From assembly GCA_964036315.1 (NCBI GenBank), contig OZ038485.1, positions 71,296,824-71,360,823 on the forward strand: a stretch of DNA of 64,000 nt, read 5' to 3'. The stretch comes from Acanthosepion esculentum. Its lineage: Eukaryota; Mollusca; Cephalopoda; Sepiida; Sepiidae. Of the stretch, positions 50,331-62,310 are shown piece by piece (position 1 is the first letter of the stretch; the number at the start of each line of letters is the position of its first letter). Under the pieces are notes generated by a model. That model searched no databases. It worked only from the letters and a program-made list of their open reading frames with translations, and was not told where the DNA came from. The position numbers and the translations under genes were made by a program.

Positions 50331-51611
50331 CTATAATTTCATTGGCTTTCAACTTTTTAAATAAGAAAATAACAGAACCTCATAGTGTTCTAGTTTATTT
50401 CAACATTTTCAATTGAAAAATAACACAATCTACTGTAGCACAATTTTATTTTGACCTTTTCAATTGAAAAAGAGCAAAATCTTTGATAATTCTACTTGTT
50501 TCACTATTTTCAATAGAAAAAAATAACAAATCTGGTATAATTCCATTTGATTTCAACATTTTCAATTGAAAAATAAGAAAATCGACTATAATTTCAGTGG
50601 ATTTTTATATTTTCAAGTGAGAAATTTCAAAATGTGATATAATTCTTTTTTATTCCAAAATTTTCCTTTGGAAAATTAAAAAATCTCATATAATACAACT
50701 TTATTTCAACATTTTCTATTAAAAAAATAACTAATAAAATAATTCTAATTTTTTTCCAAATTTTACATTGAAAGATGAGAAAATCTGCTATGATTCCATT
50801 TGATTTCAATATTTTCAAATGATAAAATGAAATGTGCTATAATTCCATTTGATTTCTACATTTTCAATTTAAAAATCAGAAAATCAGCTATAATTCTCTT
50901 CATATTCAATATTTGCAAATGAAAAATAACAAAATCTGCTATGATTTTAGGCCATTTCAACATTTTCAATAGAAAAATGATAAAATCTGTTATAATTGAA
51001 CTTGATTTAAACATTTTCAAATAAAAATAAGAAAATCTACTGTAATTCCATGTGATTTGAAGACTTTCAATTGAAAAATGACAAAATCAACTTAAATTCA
51101 AATTGAATTCAACATTTTCTATCGAAAATCTGCTGTAATTTTAATTAATTCCCAAATTTCAATTGAAAAATAACAAAGCGTGCTATAATTTTAATTGATT
51201 TCTATAATTCTAATGGATTTCCACATTCTCAATTGAAAAATAGTAAAATCTGCTATAATTTCATTTGTTTTCAACTTTTTAAATAGAAAAATAACAGAAT
51301 CTCCTAGGGTTCGAATTTATTTCAACATTTTCAATTGAAAAATAACAAAATGTGCTATAATTCTTCGTGATTTAAACATTTTCAAAATCTGATATAATTC
51401 TACTTCATTTGATGATTTTCATTTGAAAAATACCAAAATCTGAAATACTTCCAGTTTATTTCAACATATTCAATTAAAAAATGACAAAATCTGCTATAAT
51501 TTTAATTGATTTCAACATTTTCAACTGAAAAATAACACAATCTGCTATAGTACAATTTCATTTTGACATTTTCAATTGAAAAAGATCAAAATCTTTGATA
51601 CTTCTACTTGT
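49859..51611 (-). repeat. Satellite A array, segment 11
   Basis: Minus-oriented units. The module at 50330-51440 is an inverted relative of 5650-6850 and 54660-55950; it shares AGAACCTCATAGTGTTCTAG, CTACTGTAGCACAATTTTA and GAATCTCCTAGGGTTCG-type variants. It ends exactly at a palindromic unit core at 51611. No gene seen. Confidence 0.91.
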
Positions 51612-54600
51612 TTTCAATTGAAAATGTCGAAAGCAAATGGAATTATAGCAGATTTCTTTTTTTCATTTGAAAATATTGAAATCAAAATGGAATTATACCA
51701 GATTTGTTATTTTTTTCTATTGAAAATAGTGAAACAAGTAGAATTATCAAAGATTTTGCTCTTTTTCAATTGAAATAAAGTTGTATTATATGAGATTTTT
51801 AATTTTCCAATGGAAAATTTTGGAGTCAAAAAGAATTATATCAGATTTTGCAATTTCTCTCTTGAAAATGTTAAAATCCACTGGAATTATAGCAGATTTT
51901 CCTATTTTTCAATTGAAAATGTTGAAATCAAATGTAATTATAGCAAATTTTGTTCTTTTTCAATAAAGAATGTGGAAATCAAATAGAATTATAGCAAATT
52001 TTGTTAGTTTCATTTGAAAATGTCAAAATCATTTTGAATTATAGCAGATTGTATTATTTTTCAATTGAAAATGTTGATGTGAAGTAGAATTATTGCAAAT
52101 TTTGTTATTTTTCAATTGAAATTGATGAAATCAAGTGTTATTCTAGCAGATTTGTAATTTTTCAATTGAAAATAAGGAAATAAAGCAAAATAATTCAGAT
52201 TTTCTTAATTTTCAATTTAAAATGATGAAATTAAATGGAGTTATAGCAGATTGAAGTTGTTGAAAATAAGTTAGAATTATGGCAGATTTTGACACTTTTC
52301 AATATACAACATTGAAATCAAAGATGTTGCTCTTTTTCAATTGAAAATGTCAAAATGAAATTGAACTATAGAAGATTGTGTTATTTTCAATTGAAAATGT
52401 TGAAATAAATAGAATTATATCAGATTTTCTTATTTTTCAATTGAATATTGAATGCAATTGAATTTAATGCATATTTTGGTATTTTTCAATTGTAAATGTT
52501 GAAATAAACTAGAATTATACCAGTTTTTGGTAATTTTCAATTGGAAATATAGAAATCAAATGGAGTTGTAGCAGATTATGTTATTTTTCACTAGAAAATG
52601 ATATAATCAATTAGGACTTCAGCAGATTTTGTCATTTCTCAATAGAAAATCTTCAAATCACATGGAATTACAGTAGATTTTCTTATTTTTAAATTGAAAA
52701 TCTTCAGATCAAAGTTCAATTATAGCAGATTTTAACATTTTTCTATTGAAAATGTTGAAATGGCATAGAATTATAGCAGATTTTGTTATTTTTCATTTGC
52801 AAATGTTGAATATGAAGAGAATTATAGCTGATTTTCTGATTTTTCAATTGAAAATGTAGAAATCAAATGGAATTATAGCAGATTTCATTTTTTTATTTGA
52901 AAATATTGAAATCAAATGGAATCATAGCAGTTTTTCTCATCTTTCAATGTCACATTTGGAAAAAAATTAGAATTATAGCAGATTTAGTTAGATTTTTAAT
53001 AGAAAATGTTTAAATAAAGTTGTATTATATGAGATTTTTTAATTTTCCAATGGAAAATTTTGGAATCAAAAGGAATTATATCAGATTTTGGAATTTCTCA
53101 CTTGAAAATGTTAAAATCCACTGGAATTATAGCAGATTTTCTTATTTTTCAACTGAAAATTTTCAAATCAATTGGAATTATAGCAGATTTGTTATTTTTT
53201 TTCTATTGAAAATAGTGAAACAAGTAGAATTATCAATGATGTTGCTCTTTTTCAATTGAAAATGTCAAAATGAAATTGTACTATAGCAGATTGTGTTATT
53301 TTCAATTGAAAATGTTGAAATAAAGTAGAACCCTATGAGGTTCTGTTATTTTTCTATTTCCAAAGTTGAAAACAAAGGAAATTGTGGCCGATTTTACTAT
53401 TTTTCAATTGAAAATGTTGAAAGCCATTAGAATTATACAAGATTTTATCATTTTTCAGTTCACAATATTGAAATCAATTAAAATTATAGTACACTTTGTT
53501 ATCTTTCAATTGAAAATTGGGAATGAATTAAAATTACAGCAGATTTTATTATTTTTAAATGAAAATGTTGAATTCAATTTGAATTAAAGGTGATTTTTCA
53601 TTTTTCAATTGAAAATCTCAAATGTAATAGAATTTTATCATTTTTTAATTGAAAATTTTTAATTAGCTAGAATTACAGCAGATTATATCTTTCAGTTGAA
53701 AATGTTTAAATCATTTAGAATTATAGCAGATTTTGTCATTTTTTAATTGAAAATGTTGAAATAAACTGAAAGTATTTCAGATTTTGTTATTTATCAATTG
53801 AAAATCATGAAATAAATTAGAATTAAATCAGATTTTGCCATTTTTCAATTGAAAATGTTTAAATCCCGTAGAATTAAAGTACATTTTGTTCTTTTTCATG
53901 TTAAAAATGTTAAAATCAATTGAAAATGGGGAAAGAATGTAAAATTACAGCAGATTTTGTCATTTTCCAATAGAAAATATTGAAATCAATTTTATTAATG
54001 TTGAAATCAAATGGAATGTTAGCAGATTTTGTCATTTTTCAATTGAAAATGTTGAAATCAAATAGAATTATAAATAAAATAATATATTTTTAACATGTTT
54101 ATTTTTCAATAGAAAAGGTAGAAATCAAATGGATCTATATCAGATGTTTTTTTTTTTTCAAAAGAAAATGTTGAAATAAATTTAAATTATACCTGATTTT
54201 GTCATTTTTCAGTTGAAAATATGTATAATTATAGCAAAATTTGTTATATTTCAATATGAAATGATGAAATCAAATGGAACTATAGGAGATTTTATAGGAA
54301 TTATAGCTGATTTTCTTATTTTTCAATTGAAAATTGAAAACAAATAAAATTATAGCAGATTTTGCTGTTTCCATTGAAAATGTTGAAATCAATACAATTA
54401 TAAAGGATGTCATTATATTTCAACATGAAATGATGAAATCAAATGGAATTGTAGCAGATTTTGTCATTTCTCAATAGAAAATGTTCAAATCACATGGAAT
54501 TACAGTAGATTTTCTTATTTTTAAGTTGAAAATGTTTAAATCAAATGGAATTATAGCAGATTTGTAATTTTTTGCTATTGAAAATAGTGAAACAAGTAGA

Positions 54601-57600
54601 ATTATCAAAGATTTTGATCTTTTTCAATTGAAAATGTCAAAATGAAATTGTACTATAGCAGATTGTGTTATTTTTCAGTTGAAAATGTTGAAATAAACTG
54701 GAAGTATTTCAGATTTTGGTATTTTTCAAATGAAAATCATCAAATAAAGTAGAATTATATCAGATTTTACCATTTTTCAATTGAAAATGTTTAAATCACG
54801 AAGAATTATAGCACATTTTGTTATTTCTCAATTGAAAATGTTGAAATAAGTTAGAACCCTAGGAGGTACTGTTATTTTTCTATTTAAAAAGTTGAAAACA
54901 AATGAAATTATAGCAGATTTTACTCTTTTTCAATTGAAAATGTGGAAATCCATTAGACTTATAGAAATCAATTAAAATTATAGCACGCTTTGTTATTTTT
55001 CAATTGAAATTTGGGAATGAATTAAAATTACAGCAGGTATTGTCATTTTTCAATAGAAAATGTTGAATTCAATTTGAATTAAAGTTGATTTTGTCATTGT
55101 TCAATTGAAAATCTTCAAATCACATGGAATTACAGTAGATTTTCTTATTTTTATTTGAAAATGTTGAAATCAAGTTCAATTATAGCCGATTTTATCATTT
55201 TTCTATTGAAAATGTTGAAGTGGCCTAAAATCATAGCAGATTTTGTTATTTGTCATTTGCAAATATTGAATATGAAGAGAATTATAGCTGATTTTCTGAT
55301 TTTTAAATTGAAAATGTAGAAATCAAATGGAATTATAGCACATTTCATTTTTTTCATTTGAAAATATTGAAATCAAATAGAATCCTAGCAGATTTTCTCA
55401 TCTTTCAATGTAAAATTTGGAAAAAAATTAGAATTATAGCAGATTTAGTTATTTTTTTAATAGAAAATGTTGAAATAAAGTTGTATTATATGAGATTTTT
55501 TAATTTTCCAATGGAAAATTTTGGCATCAAAAAGAATTATATCAGATTTTGAAATTTCTCACTTGAAAATGTTAAAATCCACTGGAATTATAGCAAATTA
55601 TCTTATTTTTCAATTGAAAATGTTGAAATCAAATGGAATTATACCAGATTTGTTATTTTTTTCTTTTGAAAATAGTGAAAGAAGTAGAATTATCAAAGAT
55701 TTTGCTCTTTTTCAATTGAAAATGTCAAAATAATATTGTGCTACAGTAGATTGTGTTATTTTTCAATTGAAAATGTTGAAATAAACTAGAACACTACGAG
55801 GTTCTGTTATTTCTTTATTTGAAAAGTTGAAAGCAAATGAAATTATAGCAGATTTTACTAATAAATGAGAATTATGGCAGATTTTGACACTGTTCAATAT
55901 ACAATATTGAAATTAAGTTGAATTACAGTAGATTTTGTTAATTTTAAATTGCAAATGTTGAAATCAAATGGAATTTTAGCAGATTTTGTCATTTTTCAAT
56001 TGAAAATGTTGAAATCAATTAGAATTATAATAAAATAATAATATTTTTAACATCTTTATTTTTCAATAGAAAAGGTAGAAATCAAATGGAACTATAGAAG
56101 ATTTTATTTTTTTCAAAAGAAAATGTTGAAATAAATTTAAATTATACCTGATTTTGTCATTTTTCAGTTGAAAATATGTATAATTATAGCAAAATTAGTT
56201 ATATTTCAATATGAAATGATAAAATCAAGTGGAACTACAGGAGATTTTGCTATTTGTGAATTGAAAATGTTGAAATAAATAGAATTATATCAGATTTTGT
56301 TATTTTTCAATTGAAATATAGAAAGCAATTGAATTTAATGCATATTTTTGTATTTTTCAATTGTAAATGTTGAAATAAAGTAGAATTATACCAGATATTA
56401 TTAATTTTCAATTGGAAATGTAGAAATCAAATGGAATTGTAGAAGATTATTTTATTTTTCAATAGAAAATGATGTAATAAATTAGGACTTTTCAATTTCA
56501 ATTGAAAATGTTGAAATAAAGTAGAACCCTATGAGGTTCTGTTATTTTTCTATTTCAAAAGTTGAAAACAAAGGAAATTTTTCAATTGAAAATATAGAAA
56601 TCCATTAGAATCATAGCAGATTTTATCATTTTTCAGTTCACAATATTGAAATGAAATAAAAATTATAGCACACTTTGTCATTTTTCAATTGAAATTAGGG
56701 AATGAAATTAAATTACAGCAGATTTTGTCATTTTTCAATAGAAAATGTTGAAATCAACTAGAAATACGGAAGATTTTATTATTTTTCAATTTAAAATGTG
56801 GAATTCAATTTGAACTAAATGTGATTTTGTCATTTTTCAATTGAAAGTCTCAAATGAAATGGAATTTTATCATTTTTTAATTGAAAATTTGTAATCAGGT
56901 AGAATTATAGCAGATTTTATTTTTCAGTTGAAAATGATGAAATCACTTTTAATTATAGCAGATTTTGTCATTTTTTAATTGAAAATGTTGAAACAAACAG
57001 GAAGTATTTCAGATTTTGGTATTTTTCAATTGAAAATCATGAAATAAATTAGAATTAAATCAGATAGTGCCATTTTTAAAATGAAAATCTTGAGATCACA
57101 AAGAATTATAGCACATTTTCTTATTTTTCAATTGAAAATGTTGAAATCAAATGTAATTATAGCAATTTTTATTCTTTTTCAATAAAGAATGTGGAAATCA
57201 AATGGAATTAGAGAAAATTTTCTTAGTTTCAATTTGAAAATGTTAAAATCATTTAGAATTATAGCAGATTGTGTTATATTTCAATTGAAAATGTTGATGT
57301 GAAGTAGAATTATTGCAAATGTTGCTATTTTTGAATTGAAAATGATGAAATCATGTCGTATTCTAGCAGATTTGTAATTTTTCAATTGAAAATAAGGAAA
57401 TATAGATAAAATAATTCAAATTTTCTTAGTTTTCAATTTAAAATGATGAAATTAAATGGTATTATAGCAGAATGAATTTGTTGAAAATACGTTTGAATTA
57501 TGTCAGATTTTGACACTTTTCAATATACAATATTAAAATCAAGTTGAATTACAGGAGATTTTGTTATTTTTCAAATGGAAATGTTGAAATCAAATGAAAT

Positions 57601-59290
57601 TATAGCAGATTTTGATATTTTTCAATTGAAAATGGGGAAAGAATGTAAAATTACAGCAGATTTTGTCAATTTCCAAAACAAAATATTGAAATCACATGGA
57701 ATTACAGTAGATTTTCTTATTTTTAAATTGAAAATATTGAAAACAAGTAAAATTATAGCAGATTTTGCTGTTTCAATTAAGAATGTTGAAATCAATAAAT
57801 TATAAAGGATGACATTATATTTCAATTGGAAATATTGAAATGGAATTTTAGCAGATTTTGTCATTTTTCAATTGAAAATAAGGAAATAAAGCAAAATAAT
57901 TCAGATTTTCTTAATTTTCAATTTAAAATGATGAAATTAAATGGAGTTATGGCAGATTGAAGTTGTTGAAAATAAGTTAGAATTATGGCAGATTTTGACA
58001 CTTTTCAACATACAATATTGAAATCAAGTTGAATTACAGTAGATTTTGTTATTTTTCAATTGGAAATGTTGAAATCAAATGAAATTATAGCAGATTTTGA
58101 TATTTTCCAATAGAAAATCTTCAAATCACATGGAATTACAGTAGATTTTCTTATTTTTGAATTGAAAATGTTGAAATCAATTTCAATTATAGCACATTTT
58201 ATCATTTTTCTATTGAAAATGTTGAAATGGAAAAGAATTATAGCAGATTTTGTTATTTCTTTCTATTGAAAACAGTGAAAGAAGTAGAATTATCAAAGAT
58301 GTGGCTCTTTTTCAATTGAAAATGTCAAAATGAAATTGTACTATAGCAGATTGTGTTATTTTCAATTGAAAATGTTGAAATAAAGTAGAACCCTATGAGG
58401 TTATGTTATTTTTCTATTTCAAAAGTTGAAAACAAAGGAAATTGTAGTAGATTTTACTATTTTTTAATTGAAAATGTGGAAATCCATTAGAATTATAGCA
58501 GATTTTATAATTTTTCAGTTCACAATATTGAAATCAATTAAAATTATAGCACACTTTGTTATTGTTCAATTGAAAATTGGGAATCAATTAAAATTACAGC
58601 AGATTTTGTCATTTTTCAATAGAAAATGTTGAAATCAAGTAGAAATACGAAAGATTTTATTATTTTTCAATTGAAACTGTTGAATTCAATTTGAATTAAA
58701 GGTGATTTTGTCATTTTTCAATTCAAAATCTCAAATGAAATGGAATTTTGTCATTTTTTAATTCAAAATTTGAAATCATGTAGAATTATAGCAGATTTTA
58801 TTTTTCAGTTGAAAATGATGAAATCAATTATAATTATAGCAGATTTTGTCATTTTTGAATTGAAAATGTTGAAATAAATAGAATTATATCAGATTTTGTT
58901 ATTTTTCAATTGAAATATAGAAAGCAATTGAATTTAATGCATATTTTGGTATTTTTCAATTGTAAATGTTGAAATAAAGTAGAATTATACCAGATATTGT
59001 TAATTTTCAATTGGAAATGTAGAAATGGAATGGTAGAAGATTATTTTATTTTTCAATAGAAAATGATGTAATCAATTAGGACTTTAGCAGATTTTGTCAT
59101 TTTCCAATAGAAAATCTTCAAATCACATGGAATTACGGTAGATTTTCTTATTTTTAAATTGAAAATGTTGAATTCAATTTCAATTATAGCCGATTTTATC
59201 ATTTTTCTACGGAAAATGTTGAAATGGAATAGAATTATAGCAGATTTTGTTATTTTTCATTTGCAAATGTTGAATATGAAGAGAATTATA
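51612..59290 (+). repeat. Satellite A array, segment 12
   Basis: Plus-oriented, 7.7 kb uninterrupted. HOR landmarks are at about 52300, 55895, 57521 and 58007. It holds the module 54720-55950 also seen at 5690-6850 and 36140-36980, and the skip-fusion TATAGGAGATTTTATAGG at about 54285. An A/T homopolymer stretch is at about 54147. No gene seen. It ends at the flip GAGAATTATAGGTTCTAC at 59290. Confidence 0.91.
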
Positions 59291-61758
59291 GGTTCTACTT
59301 TATTTCAACATTTTCAATTGAAAATAACACAATCTGCTATAGTACAATTTCATTTTGACATTTTCAATTGAAAAAGAGCAACATCTTTGATAATTCTACT
59401 TGTTTCACTGTTTTCAATAGAAAAAAATAACAAATCTGCTATAATTCCATTTGATCTCAACATTTTCAATTTAAAAATAAGTAAATCTGCTATAATTCCA
59501 GTGGATTTTAACATTTTCAAGTGAGAAATTGCAAAATCTGATATAATTCTTTTTGATTCCAAAATTTTCCATTGGAAAATTAAAAAATCTCATATAATAC
59601 AACTTTATTTCAACATTTTCTATTAAAAATATAACTAAATCCGGTATAATTCTAATTTTTTTCCAAATTTTATATTGAATGATGAGAAAATCTGCTATGA
59701 ATCCATTTGATTTCAATATTTTCAAATGAAAAAAATGTTCTGCTATAATTCCATTAGATTTCTACATTTTCAATTTAAAATCCAGAAAATCAGGTATAAT
59801 TCTCTTCATATTCAATATTTGCAAATGAAAAATAACAAAATATTCTATGATTTTAGGCCATTTCAACATTTTCAATAGAAAAATGATAAAATCTGCTATA
59901 ATTGAACTTGATTTCAAACATTTTCAATTTAAAAATAAGAAAATCTACTGTAATTCCATGTGATTTAAAGATTTTCAATTGAAAAATGACAAAATCAACT
60001 TTAATTCAAATTGAATTCAATATTTTCTATTGAAAAATGACAAAATCTGCTGTAATTTTAATTCATTCCCAAATTTCATTTGAAAAATAACAAAGTGTGC
60101 TATAATTTTAATTGATTTCAATATTGTGAACAGAAAAATGATAAAATCTGCTATAATTCTAATGGATTTCCACATTTTCAATTGAAAAATAGTAAAATTT
60201 ACTATAATTTCATTTGTTTTCAACTTTCTAAATAGAAAAATAAAAGAACCTCATAGGGTTCTACTTTATTTCAACATTTCCAATTGAAAAATAACACAAT
60301 CTGCTATAGTACAATTTCATTTTGACATTTTCAATTGAAAAAGAGCAACATCTTTGATAATTCTACTTGTTTCACTCTTTTCAATAGAAAAAAAAATCTG
60401 CATAATTCCATTTGATTTCAACATTTTCAATTGAAAAATAAGAAAATCTGATATAATTCCAGTGGATTTTAACATTTTCAAGTGAGAAATTGCAAAATCT
60501 GATATAATTCTTTTTGATTCCAAAGTTTTCCATTGGAAAATTAAAAAATGTGATATAATACAACTTAATTTCAACATTTTCTATTAAAAAAATAACTAAA
60601 TCTGCTATAATTCTAATTATTTTCCAAATTTTACATTGAAAGATGAGAAAATCTGCTATGATTCCATTTGATTTCAATATTTTCAAATGAAAAAAATGAA
60701 ATCTGCTATAATTCCATTTGATTTCTACATTTTTAATTGAAAAATCAGAAAATCAGGTTTAATTCTCTTTATATTCAACATTTGCAAATGAAAAATTACA
60801 AAATCTGCTATAATTCTATGCCATTTCAACATTTTCAATAGAAAATTAATAAATCTGCTATAATTGAACTAGATTTCAACATTTTCAATTTAAAAATAAG
60901 AAAATCTACTATAATTCCATGTTATTTGAACATTTTCTACTGAGAAATGACAAAATCTGCTAAAGTCCTAATTGATTACATCATTTTCTATTGAAAAATA
61001 ATATAATCTGCTACAATTCTATTTGATTTCTATATTTCCAATTGAAAATTAACAAAATCTGGTATAATTCTACTTTATTTCAACATTTACAATTGAAAAA
61101 TACCAAAATATGCATTAAATTCAATTGCTCTCAATATTTCAATTGAAAAATAACAAAATCTGATATAATTCTACTTTATTTTCAATATTTTCAATTGCAA
61201 AATAGCAAAATCTTCTATAGTTCCATTTGATTTCATCATTTCATATTGAAATATAACAAATTTTGCTATAATTATACATATTTTCAACTGAAAAATGACA
61301 AAATCAGGTATAATTGTAATTCATTTCAACATTTTATTTTGAAAAAAAATAAAATCTGCTATAGTTCCATTTGATTTCTACCTTTTCTATTGAAAAATAA
61401 ACATGTTAAAAATATATTATTTTTATGATAATTCTACTTGATTTCAACATTTTCAATTGAAAAATGATAAAATCTGCTAAAATTCCATTTGATTTCAACA
61501 TTTCCAATTGAAATATAATATCATCCTTTAAAATTGTATTGATTTCAACATTTGCAATGGAAACAGCAAAATCTGCTATTTTACTTGTTTTCAATATTTT
61601 CAATTGGAAAATATCAAAATCTCCTTTAATAAAATTGATTTCAATATTTTCTATTGGAAAATGTCAAAATCTGCTGTAATTTTACATTCTTTCCCCATTT
61701 TCAAATGAAAAATATCAAAATCTGCTATAATTTCATTTGATTTCAACATTTCCAATTG
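59291..61758 (-). repeat. Satellite A array, segment 13
   Basis: Minus-oriented units up to the second PLE copy. The region from about 61200 to the PLE is the mirror image of 35094-35645. The section near 60240 repeats the AGAACC...GGTTCT variant. No gene seen. Confidence 0.9.
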
Positions 61759-62310
61759 AGTCTCTCTATATTTCTGAGATGAGGTATTATGTACAGTATT
61801 TACATTAGTCGGACTATTGTCTTCATCTTTGTCGCCATATTTGTCACAACGTTTCGGTCATTGTACGCTCCGGCCTTCTTTAGGTGGTTGGAATTTCGAA
61901 CTGAACCCTTTATTTCAATCACTGTGGTAGACTGTTCTAGTTCCACGTGCCATGTTTTGATGGATGTCAGTTATCAGTTATCTCCTGCTAATTTTTCCCT
62001 CTGAAACTTTTTCTAACATCTCTGGGTCACCACTTATGACTTTTGCTCGGTGTTGTAAGCAACGGTCGATCCTTTTCTTTACGCTGTATGGATGGTGGGG
62101 GTTGAAAATGAGTTACTGTCCGGTGAATGTTGGTTTACGGTATACGGATGTCTTGAAACCATGCTCTGTTCAAGATATTAGTACATCCAGGAATGGGAGT
62201 ATGTTGTTACTCTCTTTCTCCATTGTGAACTGTATCGAAGGTCTTATTGAGTTCACATGGTCCAGTAGAACCTGGACAAGTTCCTGGTGTGGCCGGAGTA
62301 TGAAGGTGTC
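61759..62310 (-). pseudogene. Penelope-like element fragment, copy 2
   Basis: Reverse-complement copy of the 34534-35093 insert with the same ends and the same in-frame stop (codon at 62172-62170), so it is a duplicate of one insertion and not a second integration. By eye it differs at six single bases and lacks 8 bp that copy 1 has at 34839-34846. The 8-bp loss adds a frameshift before the RT stop. Flanking satellite units also match. An open frame of 120 codons on the plus strand is antisense and unrelated to any function I recognise. Confidence 0.85.
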
